From contig NZ_JBEQCS010000009.1 of NCBI RefSeq assembly GCF_046054195.1, positions 62,001 to 126,000 of the forward strand: a stretch of 64,000 nt of DNA, in the 5' to 3' direction. This stretch comes from Celerinatantimonas sp046054195 (GTDB taxonomy: Bacteria > Pseudomonadota > Gammaproteobacteria > Enterobacterales > Celerinatantimonadaceae). Numbering within the stretch: position 1 is the first letter of the stretch; every line of letters begins with the position of its first letter. Both the position numbers and the translations under genes were made by a program. Below the pieces are notes generated by a model. It was given only the letters and a program-made list of their open reading frames with translations, searched no databases and was not told the DNA's origin. Of the stretch, positions 8,725-17,499 are shown one piece after another.

Positions 8725-8970
8725 ATGAACGAAAAACAAGAAGTCAGTATGCAAGAGATTGTCAAACTGGCAAATGAAGCGCTACACAGCAATGACGACT
8801 ATATTCATGGCGTTGTTGTATACGAAGCGGTGCAAACCCCTGACTGTATCGTCTTTAAAGGAGAAAACTTTTTAGATGAAAACGGTTTTCCAACTGGCAA
8901 AAGTATGGCCGCTTTTAACCTCTATAAATGGTTAAGTTACCAACTTACCCCATTATATACCGTCAAATAA
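8725..8970 (+). CDS. yciN: YciN family protein (DUF2498)
   Basis: 81 residues from the ATG at 8725. It is similar along its length to E. coli YciN: the stretch VFKGENFLDENGFPTGKS matches the family's VFxGDYFLDExGLPTxKS. The role is unknown; E. coli YciN is a small soluble protein. The start at 8725 is preferred to an in-frame ATG at 8683 because a strong AAGGGGG lies 6-12 bases before it, and because the 8683 codon falls within the tyrS terminator hairpin. It stands alone between two terminators. Confidence 0.85.
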   Translation: MNEKQEVSMQEIVKLANEALHSNDDYIHGVVVYEAVQTPDCIVFKGENFLDENGFPTGKSMAAFNLYKWLSYQLTPLYTVK

Positions 8971-8978
8971 ACCATTCC

Positions 8979-9012
8979 GGCAGATAGTTCAATCTGCAAC
9001 TATCTGCCAATT
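8979..9012 (+). terminator. yciN terminator
   Basis: Perfect 11-bp stem ggcagatagtt (8979-8989) / aactatctgcc (8998-9008) with an 8-base loop, then aattttc. It is 8 bases past the yciN stop. Confidence 0.75.
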
Positions 9013-9239
9013 TTCTATGCGTTCATCGCATTGTCTGTAGCGGTTCTTTCCAAACTATCTTAAATCTTTCATAAATTCGTTAGAAAAAAGTAAGGTAAAT
9101 ACCAGTAACTTTGCGGTTATTTTACGAGAAATTTAGCTTATCGTGAAAAATATGGTATAACATGCACCTAGAGAAAAGATAATTGCGCTATAATATGCAA
9201 TAATATGTCTAACTGACGAACATGAGGATTTCGGCGAAA

Positions 9240-9698
9240 ATGTCAGATAAATACCGGATATTAGCGATCAATGGCCCCAACTTAAATCTGTTGGGAAAAC
9301 GCGAGCCGGGGATTTACGGTCATCAGACCCTCGCTGATATCGATGCCCAGTTAGATAAACAGGGACAGCAATTAGGGGTTGAGCTGGAACATTTCCAGTC
9401 AAACCACGAAGGAGCAATTGTTGACCGCATCCATCAAGCGATGGGCGTTGTCGACTTCATTATTATCAACCCAGGTGCATTTACCCACACAAGTGTGGCA
9501 CTAAGAGATGCACTGCTTGGCGTTGCTATACCATTTATTGAAGTTCACTTATCGAACGTTCATGCCCGTGAGCCGTTTCGCCATCATTCATATCTTTCAG
9601 ATAAAGCTGTCGGTGTGATTTGTGGCCTTGGTTCCCAAGGGTATCAATTTGCCTTAGATGCAGCTGTAAATCAGTTGCACAACTCAAAGAACTGCTAA
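9240..9698 (+). CDS. aroQ: Type II 3-dehydroquinate dehydratase
   Basis: 152 residues from ATG 9240. It catalyses dehydration of 3-dehydroquinate to 3-dehydroshikimate in the shikimate pathway. Type II signatures: GPNLNLLGKREPGIYG at the N-terminus (the lid arginine and catalytic tyrosine of the RxxxxYG motif), FQSNHEGAIVD, NPGAFTHTSVALRDAL and VHLSNVHAREPFRHHS, which carries the catalytic His and binding Arg. An in-frame ATG at 9222 lacks a ribosome binding site, whereas GAGG lies 11 bases before 9240. A TATAAT box at 9189-9194 may be its -10. It is followed by accB after 12 bases, the aroQ-accB-accC order common in gammaproteobacteria. Confidence 0.95.
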   Translation: MSDKYRILAINGPNLNLLGKREPGIYGHQTLADIDAQLDKQGQQLGVELEHFQSNHEGAIVDRIHQAMGVVDFIIINPGAFTHTSVALRDALLGVAIPFIEVHLSNVHAREPFRHHSYLSDKAVGVICGLGSQGYQFALDAAVNQLHNSKNC

Positions 9699-9710
9699 AA
9701 AGAGAGCAAT

Positions 9711-10172
9711 ATGGACATCCGTAAAATAAAGAAATTAATCGAGCTGGTAGAAGAATCGGGTATTTCCGAGCTTGAAATCACTGAAGGTGAAGAATCAGTT
9801 CGCATCAATCGTTATTCTCCAAATCCTGCACAGCCGGTATATAGTGTTGCCCCACAGGCACCAGCACCAGTTGCAGCGCCAGCAGCGGCTCCTGCACCAG
9901 CAGCACCTGCTGAAGCACCAGCAGCGGCTCAGCCAGCAGGTCATACTGTTCGTTCACCAATGGTTGGAACGTTCTATCGTTCACCAACACCTGATGCACC
10001 TTTCTTTGTTGAAGAAGGCTCTCATGTGAATGTTGGTGATACGCTGTGTATCATCGAAGCGATGAAAATGATGAACCAAATCGAAGCAGATAAATCAGGT
10101 ACCGTAACTCGTATCGTAGCTGAAGACGGCGAACCTGTTGAGTTTGACGAACCGTTGTTCATCATCGAATAA
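9711..10172 (+). CDS. accB: Biotin carboxyl carrier protein of acetyl-CoA carboxylase
   Basis: 153 residues, close to E. coli AccB (156). It carries biotin between the carboxylase and transferase subunits in the first step of fatty acid synthesis. The N-terminus (MDIRKIKKLIELVEESGISE) is typical. An Ala/Pro-rich flexible linker spans about residues 45-80. The C-terminal biotinyl domain has the EAMKMMN motif, whose central Lys (about residue 119) is biotinylated. It lies 12 bases after aroQ and 11 bases before accC. Confidence 0.98.
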   Translation: MDIRKIKKLIELVEESGISELEITEGEESVRINRYSPNPAQPVYSVAPQAPAPVAAPAAAPAPAAPAEAPAAAQPAGHTVRSPMVGTFYRSPTPDAPFFVEEGSHVNVGDTLCIIEAMKMMNQIEADKSGTVTRIVAEDGEPVEFDEPLFIIE

Positions 10173-10183
10173 AAGAGGCTATT

Positions 10184-11524
10184 ATGCTCGATAAAGTTGT
10201 CATCGCGAACCGCGGCGAAATCGCTTTGCGGATCTTGAGAGCCTGTAAAGAGCTGGGAATTAAAACCGTTGCCGTTCATTCCACAGCTGACCGGGATTTA
10301 AAACACGTATTGCTAGCTGATGAAACCGTTTGTATCGGTGAGCCAGCCGCCACAAAAAGCTATCTGAATATTCCACGCATTATTGCAGCAGCTGAAGTGA
10401 CTGATGCAGTTGCTATTCATCCTGGATATGGCTTTTTATCAGAAAATGCTGAGTTTTCTGAAATGGTTGAAAAAAGTGGCTTTATCTTTATTGGTCCCAA
10501 AGCGGAAACCATTCGCATCATGGGTGATAAAGTAGAAGCAATCGCAGCCATGAAAAAAGCAGGTGTTCCCTGTGTACCAGGCTCGGATGGCCCATTAACA
10601 GACGATGCTAAACGCAATGAAACCATTGCTAAACGCATTGGTTATCCGGTGATCATCAAAGCTGCCGGTGGTGGTGGTGGTCGTGGGATGCGCGTTGTTT
10701 ACGAAGAAAAAGAACTGGTTAAAGCAATTGAGTTAACTCAAGCAGAAGCAGGCTCTGCCTTCGGCAACAGCACCGTTTACATGGAAAAATATCTGGAAAA
10801 TCCACGCCACGTGGAAATTCAGGTACTTTCTGATGGTCAAGGTAATGCCATTTATTTAGGTGAACGCGACTGTTCAATGCAGCGTCGTCACCAAAAAGTT
10901 GTTGAAGAAGCTCCCGCACCAGGCATAACTTCAGATATGCGCCGTTATATCGGTGAGCGCTGTTCAAAAGCCTGTGTTGATATTAATTATCGCGGTGCAG
11001 GGACATTTGAATTCTTATATGAAAACGGTAATTTCTATTTCATTGAAATGAATACCCGTATTCAGGTGGAACATCCTGTCACTGAAATGGTTACAGGTGT
11101 TGACTTGGTTAAAGAACAGCTGCGTATCGCCGCAGGCCAGCCACTGTCAATTAGCCAAGATGAAGTGAAAATTTCAGGCCATGCCGTTGAATGTCGAATC
11201 AACGCCGAAGACCCTGATACATTTATTCCTTCACCGGGTAAAATTGAAACGTTTCATGCGCCAGGTGGCCCAGGTGTGCGTTGGGATTCGCATATTTATT
11301 CTGGTTATACCGTACCGCCTTATTACGATTCCATGATCGGCAAATTAATTGCTTATGGTGAGAACCGTGATATTGCCATTGCTCGAATGAAAAATGCTCT
11401 GGCAGAACTGGTCATTACCGGAATTAAAACAAACGTTCCGCTTCAGCAGCGGATTATGGAAGATGAAAACTTCCATAACGGTGGCACTAATATCCACTAT
11501 CTCGAGAAAAAACTCGGGCTATAA
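10184..11524 (+). CDS. accC: Biotin carboxylase subunit of acetyl-CoA carboxylase
   Basis: 446 residues, matching E. coli AccC (449). It carboxylates the biotin of AccB using ATP and bicarbonate. ATP-grasp features are visible: MLDKVVIANRGEIALRILRA at the N-terminus, the glycine-rich loop KAAGGGGGRGMR (about residue 160), EKYLENPRHVEIQ, and the active-site region IEMNTRIQVEHPVTEMVTG (about 287-305). It forms an operon with accB and ends at a clear terminator. Confidence 0.98.
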   Translation: MLDKVVIANRGEIALRILRACKELGIKTVAVHSTADRDLKHVLLADETVCIGEPAATKSYLNIPRIIAAAEVTDAVAIHPGYGFLSENAEFSEMVEKSGFIFIGPKAETIRIMGDKVEAIAAMKKAGVPCVPGSDGPLTDDAKRNETIAKRIGYPVIIKAAGGGGGRGMRVVYEEKELVKAIELTQAEAGSAFGNSTVYMEKYLENPRHVEIQVLSDGQGNAIYLGERDCSMQRRHQKVVEEAPAPGITSDMRRYIGERCSKACVDINYRGAGTFEFLYENGNFYFIEMNTRIQVEHPVTEMVTGVDLVKEQLRIAAGQPLSISQDEVKISGHAVECRINAEDPDTFIPSPGKIETFHAPGGPGVRWDSHIYSGYTVPPYYDSMIGKLIAYGENRDIAIARMKNALAELVITGIKTNVPLQQRIMEDENFHNGGTNIHYLEKKLGL

Positions 11525-11552
11525 CGCTGAAGCAGAATAATTGCTAAAATAG

Positions 11553-11583
11553 GCTCTGCCTGATTTCAGGTAGAGCTTTTTTA
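11553..11583 (+). terminator. accBC terminator
   Basis: 9-bp stem gctctgcct (11553-11561) / aggtagagc (11568-11576) with one G-U pair and a 6-base loop, followed by six T. Confidence 0.85.
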
Positions 11584-11601
11584 TTTGCAGGAGAGTATCG
11601 G

Positions 11602-12486
11602 ATGCCTTGGATCCAATTAAAAATTAATGCCACACAAAGCACAGCTGAACCAATTGGGGATCTGTTAATGGACCTGGGAGCGCAGGCTGTCACGTTTTTA
11701 GATCGCCACGACACGCCTGTTTTTGAACCCAAACCAGGTGAAACACTGCTGTGGGGCGATACCGATGTCCAAGGGCTCTATCCTGCCGATACCGATATGC
11801 AACCGATTCTTACCATTTTGCGTGATGCCCAGATGCTCGGCGAACATAACTATCGCCTCGACCAGCTCGAAGATAAAGACTGGGAACGCGAATGGATGAA
11901 AAACTTTAAACCCATGCAATTTGGCAAACGGTTGTGGATCTGCCCAAGTTGGCTTCCAGTTCCAGACCCTGATGCGGTAAATGTGCATCTCGACCCTGGG
12001 CTTGCCTTTGGCACTGGCACTCATCCAACCACAGCATTGTGCCTTGAATGGCTTGAGCAGCTCGACCTATCAGATAAGACCGTCGTTGATTTTGGTTGTG
12101 GCAGCGGTATTTTAGCCATTGCCGCATTAAAGCTTGGCGCTAAGCGCGTTGTCGGTATCGATATCGACCCACAAGCGCTGCAAGCCAGCCATGATAATGC
12201 CAGCCGCAATGATGTTGCCGAGCAACTTGAGCTATATTTGCCAGCAAACCAACCCAGCGACTTTAAAGCCGATATTGTGGTCGCTAACATTTTAGCAGGC
12301 CCTCTTAAAGAGCTTTGCAGCGTTATCTGTGGCTATTTAAAACCACAAGGTAAACTTGCCTTATCCGGTATATTAAATGAGCAAGCAGAGGCTGTGAGCG
12401 ACGTTTATAAAGATGTAATTGACTTAGATCCTATAAACTCTCGCGAAGATTGGTGCCGAATCAGTGGAATAGCGAAATCCTGCTAG
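11602..12486 (+). CDS. prmA: Ribosomal protein L11 methyltransferase
   Basis: 294 residues, the size of E. coli PrmA (293). It trimethylates lysines and the N-terminus of ribosomal protein L11 using SAM. The N-terminal L11-recognition domain (MPWIQLKINA) is followed by a class I methyltransferase domain with GTGTHPTTALCL, motif I VVDFGCGSGILAIAALKLGA (about residues 162-181), and the NPP-like VVANILAGPL. A Shine-Dalgarno GGAG precedes the ATG. It is the first gene of the prmA-dusB-fis group. Confidence 0.97.
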   Translation: MPWIQLKINATQSTAEPIGDLLMDLGAQAVTFLDRHDTPVFEPKPGETLLWGDTDVQGLYPADTDMQPILTILRDAQMLGEHNYRLDQLEDKDWEREWMKNFKPMQFGKRLWICPSWLPVPDPDAVNVHLDPGLAFGTGTHPTTALCLEWLEQLDLSDKTVVDFGCGSGILAIAALKLGAKRVVGIDIDPQALQASHDNASRNDVAEQLELYLPANQPSDFKADIVVANILAGPLKELCSVICGYLKPQGKLALSGILNEQAEAVSDVYKDVIDLDPINSREDWCRISGIAKSC

Positions 12487-12556
12487 GGGCCTGCCAAAAA
12501 GTACGGCGAAAATCTAGTCCTTTTTATTAAAAATGTTCAAATAATAACCTTTTCAC

Positions 12557-12596
12557 CACGTCCAAAAAGGCGTAAACTACGCCGCCTTTGGACGTG
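12557..12596 (+). other. Long hairpin in the dusB-fis leader
   Basis: Outer perfect 10-bp stem cacgtccaaa (12557-12566) / tttggacgtg (12587-12596), inner 5-bp stem ggcgt (12569-12573) / acgcc (12579-12583), loop aaact. It ends 21 bases before the dusB ATG. It has no T-run after it, so it is not a canonical terminator. It may end prmA transcripts or shape the dusB-fis leader RNA. Confidence 0.6.
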
Positions 12597-12617
12597 AAGA
12601 TAAAAGGCTTTTAAACG

Positions 12618-13568
12618 ATGCAAATTGGCCCTTATCGGCTCGATAATCCAGTGATTCTAGCCCCGATGGCTGGCGTAACTGATCGACCCTTTCGGATCTT
12701 ATGTAAACGTTTAGGCGCAGGGCTTGCCGTCTCGGAGATGCTTTCGAGTAATCCTCGAGTTTGGAATAGCCGCAAATCACGTCAACGAATGGACCACCTT
12801 GGGGAACCGGGTATCCGTAGTGTTCAAATCGCAGGAGCAGACCCTGAGTTGATGGCTCAAGCCGCCCGAGTCAATGTTGATAACGGCGCCCAAATCATCG
12901 ACATCAATATGGGATGTCCCGCGAAAAAAGTGAACAAAAAATTAGCAGGCTCTGCTTTAATGCAAGATCCATCTTTGGTAGCTCGCATTTTAGAAGCTGT
13001 TGTTAATGCCGTGGATGTACCCGTGACGCTGAAAATGCGTACCGGTTGGGCACCAGAGCATCGTAATGCTGTCATGATAGCCAAGCTCGCAGAGCAAGCT
13101 GGAATACAAGCATTAGCCGTCCACGGACGCACCCGAGCGTGCATGTATAAAGGTGAAGCTGAATACCAAACAATTGCTGCGGTAAAACAGGCGGTAACTA
13201 TCCCCGTTATTGCCAATGGCGACATTATATCGCCAGAAAAAGCCAAGCAGGTATTAGAGCAGACCCAGGCAGATGCCATAATGATTGGTCGCGCAGCCCA
13301 AGGAAATCCATGGCTGTTTGGTCAGATTAATCATTATTTGGAAACAGGTGAGCGATTAAACCCGCCACCTAAACAGGACGTTACTCAGGTGATGAAAGAA
13401 CACCTGGAAAATCTCTACCGGTTTTACGGTGAGCATTTAGGTGTACGGATTGCCCGCAAACATGTGGGCTGGTATGCCAATAATCACACGGACGCAGCTA
13501 CATTTCGCCGCGACTTTAACCGACTAGAGTCGGCCTCGGCACAGATGGCTGCGATTGATCATTTTTAA
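12618..13568 (+). CDS. dusB: tRNA-dihydrouridine synthase B
   Basis: 316 residues (E. coli DusB 321). A flavoenzyme that reduces uridine to dihydrouridine at position 17 of tRNA. It starts MQIGPYRLDNPVILAPMAGV with the TIM-barrel FMN motif. Other hallmarks are INMGCPAKKVNKKLAGSAL (about residue 95-113, catalytic Cys), VTLKMRTGW, AVHGRTR and IANGDI. It is followed by fis after 33 bases, the conserved dusB-fis operon in which dusB translation is known to affect fis expression in E. coli. Confidence 0.97.
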   Translation: MQIGPYRLDNPVILAPMAGVTDRPFRILCKRLGAGLAVSEMLSSNPRVWNSRKSRQRMDHLGEPGIRSVQIAGADPELMAQAARVNVDNGAQIIDINMGCPAKKVNKKLAGSALMQDPSLVARILEAVVNAVDVPVTLKMRTGWAPEHRNAVMIAKLAEQAGIQALAVHGRTRACMYKGEAEYQTIAAVKQAVTIPVIANGDIISPEKAKQVLEQTQADAIMIGRAAQGNPWLFGQINHYLETGERLNPPPKQDVTQVMKEHLENLYRFYGEHLGVRIARKHVGWYANNHTDAATFRRDFNRLESASAQMAAIDHF

Positions 13569-13601
13569 TTATTAAACTTATAACAGAAAAGAGCGACGAG
13601 T

Positions 13602-13901
13602 ATGTTTGAGACTAATTTAACCACAAATACTCTTTCAACAGTGACCACCACTGCTGGTAGTTCAGAACCAAAACAGCGCCCACTGCGCGACTCCGTAGAA
13701 CAAGCCCTGCGTAACTACTTTGCTCAATTAGAAGGCGAAGATGTCACTGAGTTGTATGAACTGGTTTTATCCGAAGTTGAAGCACCGATGCTAGATGTCG
13801 TCATGCAATATACTCGTGGCAACCAGACCCGTGCATCGATCCTGCTGGGCATCAACCGCGGAACTCTGCGTAAAAAACTTAAAAAATACGGCATGAACTA
13901 A
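13602..13901 (+). CDS. fis: DNA-binding protein Fis
   Basis: 99 residues (E. coli Fis 98). A nucleoid protein that bends DNA and activates rRNA promoters, recombination and phage systems. The C-terminal half is nearly identical to E. coli Fis: LRDSVEQALRNYFAQLEGED, then LDVVMQYTRGNQTRASILLG and INRGTLRKKLKKYGMN (helix-turn-helix). The N-terminal 25 residues (the beta-hairpin region for Hin activation) are less conserved. It is the last gene of the prmA-dusB-fis group. Confidence 0.98.
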   Translation: MFETNLTTNTLSTVTTTAGSSEPKQRPLRDSVEQALRNYFAQLEGEDVTELYELVLSEVEAPMLDVVMQYTRGNQTRASILLGINRGTLRKKLKKYGMN

Positions 13902-13926
13902 TCTTAAAAATTTAGTTCTTCCAAAA

Positions 13927-13958
13927 CAAAGGCTTATGACTAAAATCATAAGCCTTTG
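13927..13958 (+). terminator. fis terminator
   Basis: Perfect 13-bp stem caaaggcttatga (13927-13939) / tcataagcctttg (13946-13958), 6-base loop, 25 bases past the fis stop. The T-run is weak. Confidence 0.8.
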
Positions 13959-13965
13959 TACTATC

Positions 13966-14057
13966 TGCTACACACCGTGCTACACACGGGTAAATCCGTT
14001 CCTACTTCATTTTCCTCGATTTTTCATTTTCAGGTTTTTCTCGACAGATCTCGACAG
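13966..14057. repeat. Two short direct-repeat pairs downstream of fis
   Basis: tgctacacac occurs at 13966-13975 and 13978-13987 (12-base spacing). tctcgacag occurs at 14039-14047 and 14049-14057 (10-base spacing). The rest of 13959-14271 shows no convincing gene. The paired short repeats next to an anonymous gene could be remnants of an attachment or recombination site, but there is no integrase here. Confidence 0.35.
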
Positions 14058-14271
14058 GATAGCAAATCAGAATATTTGCGATCATCTAGGCAAGTTATTG
14101 GATTACAGACAGCAATAAGGAAGGGATTTTAAAAGGATAGAAAACCCGCTGTAGTCTGAATTTTAAAAATTGAAGATTCAGTAATACCTTCAAGCCGCTT
14201 GATATTTTTTGCCGATTAAAAGATTTAAGATATTCGTTTCAGGCTCAAAGTTACACAGGTAAATCGCAATC

Positions 14272-14754
14272 ATGCAAAACACCACGCCTTATACTGATAA
14301 TAAAAATCGACTAGCTGATGTTATCGCAGCAATTCAAGTCATGGGAACCTATAAATTTTACAAATTAGATTTTAGTGGTTGGGCAGACAGAATATCAGGG
14401 GATATAAATCAAGCGGAATATTGGAAAAATATCTTTGAACAACATCCAGAATTTTTCCGTCTTGATCAAAGTAGGACCAAAGCATCACTTGTTTGGAGGC
14501 GGAACTATCAAAAACTATATAATGTTGATACTGAACATAAAATATCTCGGGCAGAGTTTAAATTACTAGATGATTCTGCAAAAGAGCGAATATCGAGATC
14601 TCCTTTAACCCACGAAGATATTTCCACTCTAGTAAAAACTGCAATCAATTTACATTCGAGTGAAATTGAGCACAAAAGAGACTCTCGGTGGTGGCAACCT
14701 TGGATACCTGTTTTCGGTACACTTTTAGGTATAGTGTTAGGAAGGTTTCTATAA
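14272..14754 (+). CDS. Hypothetical tail-anchored protein
   Basis: 160 residues, function not recognised. The first 140 residues are hydrophilic, charged and rich in aromatic residues (FYKLDFSGWADRISGDINQ; EYWKNIFEQHPEFFRLDQS; WRRNYQKLY). The C-terminus has a single hydrophobic segment, WIPVFGTLLGIVLGRFL, that ends the protein and could anchor it in the inner membrane with the bulk in the cytosol. A weak AGG precedes the ATG. It stands alone between core genes and a LysR-controlled cluster, and its codons look more AT-rich than those of fis/dusB. It may be horizontally acquired. Confidence 0.6.
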   Translation: MQNTTPYTDNKNRLADVIAAIQVMGTYKFYKLDFSGWADRISGDINQAEYWKNIFEQHPEFFRLDQSRTKASLVWRRNYQKLYNVDTEHKISRAEFKLLDDSAKERISRSPLTHEDISTLVKTAINLHSSEIEHKRDSRWWQPWIPVFGTLLGIVLGRFL

Positions 14755-14910
14755 GCTTAACATTCATACACTTATTCACAGAACTTCAAGGTAAGGCATT
14801 GCCTCAATGAAAATATTTTATCGTAGGTGTTTTGATGTGCGTTCTATGATGTATTTTTGGACATTTTCCCGGGGAAATTTCCCGAAATTGAGGATGGATA
14901 AATCTAGTCG

Positions 14911-14937
14911 GATAGTTAACTTCAAAAATTAACTATC
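14911..14937. terminator. Hairpin between the hypothetical gene and the LysR gene
   Basis: Perfect 9-bp stem gatagttaa (14911-14919) / ttaactatc (14929-14937). It lies between convergent genes, 36 bases after the LysR stop on the minus strand. There is no strong T-run. Confidence 0.4.
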
Positions 14938-14973
14938 GCGATTTATCTTTAAAGGCTACCACTCATATGCCTC

Positions 14974-15903
14974 TTAGTTCCCATCCACCGACCAAAGCGG
15001 TGGATTACCAATATAGGCTCGCAATGCATCGAGAAAAACAGTGACTCGAGCAGGTGGATGCCGAAGGGCTCGCAGAGCATAAATGCCAGTTGTTGGGGGT
15101 TCTTGAGGTAGCCATTTTGGGGAAACTTGCGTTAAATGCCCCGCTTGAATATCAGGTCCTACAACCCAATCTGGCAAATAGGCGATGCCTAATCCTTCAA
15201 CTGCCGCCTGACGCATTCCTTCAAAATCATCACAGACAAAAATAGCACTCATCTGGTCATCAACAGTCGCTTGATGGCCCAAAACATGCTGCCATTGCAG
15301 CAAATCAGCACCGTGAATTTTATCAATTAAACGATGGCTTTCTAGCTCAGCGCGCGTTTGTGGAATGCCGGCTTGAGCAAGGTAGTCACCGCTGGCACAC
15401 AATACCCGTTTTTGCAAAGCGATCCGGCTACTAATCAACGTACTATCTTCTAGATCCCCGATACGAATCACCAGATCAAGGCGATCGGCAACGGGTTCAG
15501 CTAGCCGCTCGGTTAAGTCTAAATGAAAATCTAACTCAGGATATTGCCGAGCAAGTTGAGCCATCACAGGCAAGATATAGCGTTTGCCGAAGGTGGGATA
15601 ACAAGCCAATCGCAATATGCCTGACACATCCCCTTTCATCGAGGCAATCTCTTGGCGCACATCGACTAATGAATCGAGTATCTCTCGTGAACGAACCAGT
15701 AACGTTTCCCCGGCATCAGTGAGTGTTAAATGCCGAGTCGAGCGCAAAAATAGGGGCGTTTCAAGATACGCTTCTAACGTATCGATTTGCCGACCAATGG
15801 ATGAAGGCGAACGCCCACGTCGTCGCGCAGCCCCCGAGAAGCTATGTTCGCGAGCAACATCGACAAAGACACCTAAGAACTCTGCAAATTTTTCAGACTG
15901 CAT
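14974..15903 (-). CDS. LysR family transcriptional regulator
   Basis: 309 residues from the ATG at 15903. The N-terminal winged helix-turn-helix (FLGVFVDVAREHSFSGAARR, then SPSSIGRQIDTLEAYLETPL) is followed by the LysR substrate-binding fold (GILRLACYPTFGKRYILPVM). The frame stays open upstream to ATG 15972 and TTG 15981, but family alignment favours MQSEKFAEFLG. It is divergent from an aldehyde dehydrogenase gene with about 120 bases between, the usual LysR arrangement, so it probably controls the aldehyde dehydrogenase/CMD/oxidoreductase group. The inducer is unknown. Confidence 0.9.
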   Translation of the reverse strand: MQSEKFAEFLGVFVDVAREHSFSGAARRRGRSPSSIGRQIDTLEAYLETPLFLRSTRHLTLTDAGETLLVRSREILDSLVDVRQEIASMKGDVSGILRLACYPTFGKRYILPVMAQLARQYPELDFHLDLTERLAEPVADRLDLVIRIGDLEDSTLISSRIALQKRVLCASGDYLAQAGIPQTRAELESHRLIDKIHGADLLQWQHVLGHQATVDDQMSAIFVCDDFEGMRQAAVEGLGIAYLPDWVVGPDIQAGHLTQVSPKWLPQEPPTTGIYALRALRHPPARVTVFLDALRAYIGNPPLWSVDGN

Positions 15904-16022
15904 CTGTGCATTTCGTGCATAACTGTTGTGGGTAGAAACTATCTTATCAGCAAAGCCCCGCGAACTTAACATACATCCCAACGCAATTAGTGATGTAAGC
16001 CAAACAACGCGAGGACAAAATT

Positions 16023-17462
16023 ATGCAAACCAACCACTACGACCCACTTTATTTGTTTATTAACGGCCAATGGTTACCTGCCGAAGAGCGCGATACTGCA
16101 GCCGTCATAAACCCTGCCACAGAGAAAGTTATCGGACGTGTGCCTCTAGCCAACAAAGCCGACCTCGAACTTGCTCTTCAATGTGCCAAGGACAGTTTTG
16201 AGATTTGGCGAAAAACTCCGCCAGCGCAACGGGCTAAAGTTTTAATCACTGCCGCCCAATTGATGAGCGAGCGAGCAGAACACATCGCCACAATGATGAC
16301 ATTAGAAGAAGGTAAACCACTTCATGAAAGCCGCGATGAAGTGCTTCGAGCCGCCGAATACTTTGAGTGGTTTGCAGGTGAAGCACGCCGCATTGAAGGG
16401 CGCGTTGTACCAGCTAATCGTCCTGGTGTACAACAACTAGTCAAACGCCAGCCCATTGGCCCAGTTGCAGCATTTACACCATGGAACTTTCCCGCTATCA
16501 CTCCGGCACGCAAACTCTCAGCCGCGTTAGCCGCAGGATGTAGCGTCATCCTTAAACCAGGTGAAGAAAGCCCGGCGACCGCCTTGGCCCTTGCTCGCTG
16601 CTTGGATGATGCAGGGCTACCCAAAGGGGTTTTACAAATTGTATTTGGTATTCCCGATATGGTTTCAGAAAAACTCATCGCCTCCCCTATTATTCGAAAA
16701 GTTGCCTTTACAGGCTCTGTTCCGGTCGGTCGATTGCTATCACAACGAGCAGCAGCTGGTGTAAAACCTATCACTTTAGAACTCGGTGGACATGGCCCGG
16801 TCTTGGTATTTGAAGACGCTGATATTACAGCCGCAGCAAAAGGCGGCGCGGCCAACCGCTTTCGCGGGACAGGGCAAGTGTGTATCTCATCCACCCGCTT
16901 TTTAATTGAGCAAGGTGCTTATCAGCAATTTACCAAACAATTTGTCGATGCCACAAAGCAGCTCACGGTCGGTGATGGTTTAGATGCGCAAACCCAAGTG
17001 GGGCCACTGGCCAATCAACGCCAGTTGGACAAAATGAAAGAGCTGGTTGCCGATGCTTTGGAACACGGCGCAACCTTACTCACTGGCGGACATCCAATGA
17101 ACGGTCCTGGATATTTCTTCGAACCGACCGTGTTATGTGATGTTCCCATGAGTGCACGCATTATGAGTGAGGAACCATTCGGCCCCATCGCCGTACTGCG
17201 ACCTTTTAACACCATTGCAGATGGCCTCGCCGAAGCCAATCGCCTCCCGTACGCCCTGTCCGCATACGCATTTACGAGTAATGCTCGTACTGCGCTGGAT
17301 GTCGGCGATGGCTTAGAAGCCGGCATGATCGGCATCAATCAATATCGCATTGTCGCCACCGAGCTACCTTTCGGTGGCATGAAAGAAAGCGGACATGGTT
17401 CAGAAGGTGGTAGTGAAGGTATCGGTCACTACCTAACCAATAAGTTCATTAGCCAAATCTAA
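16023..17462 (+). CDS. NAD(P)-dependent aldehyde dehydrogenase, succinate-semialdehyde dehydrogenase-like
   Basis: 479 residues, ALDH superfamily. It would oxidise an aldehyde to its acid with NAD(P)+. Conserved parts: the Rossmann region FTPWNFPAITPARKLSAALA with KPGEESPATA, the catalytic Glu in LELGGHGPVLVFEDAD (about residue 257) and the catalytic Cys in GTGQVCISSTRFL (about 291), and EEPFGPIAVLRPF near the C-terminus. Overall it looks closest to GabD or 2-oxoglutarate-semialdehyde dehydrogenases, but the substrate cannot be fixed. It is first in a three-gene group on the plus strand, divergent from the LysR gene. Confidence 0.88.
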   Translation: MQTNHYDPLYLFINGQWLPAEERDTAAVINPATEKVIGRVPLANKADLELALQCAKDSFEIWRKTPPAQRAKVLITAAQLMSERAEHIATMMTLEEGKPLHESRDEVLRAAEYFEWFAGEARRIEGRVVPANRPGVQQLVKRQPIGPVAAFTPWNFPAITPARKLSAALAAGCSVILKPGEESPATALALARCLDDAGLPKGVLQIVFGIPDMVSEKLIASPIIRKVAFTGSVPVGRLLSQRAAAGVKPITLELGGHGPVLVFEDADITAAAKGGAANRFRGTGQVCISSTRFLIEQGAYQQFTKQFVDATKQLTVGDGLDAQTQVGPLANQRQLDKMKELVADALEHGATLLTGGHPMNGPGYFFEPTVLCDVPMSARIMSEEPFGPIAVLRPFNTIADGLAEANRLPYALSAYAFTSNARTALDVGDGLEAGMIGINQYRIVATELPFGGMKESGHGSEGGSEGIGHYLTNKFISQI

Positions 17463-17499
17463 ATTCATTATCTTTACCCAAAATTTAAGGAATCAAATT

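Noticed and set aside
13936..14118. A 60-codon ORF after fis
   Set aside because: Its start is inside the fis terminator hairpin, there is no ribosome binding site and the composition does not look coding.
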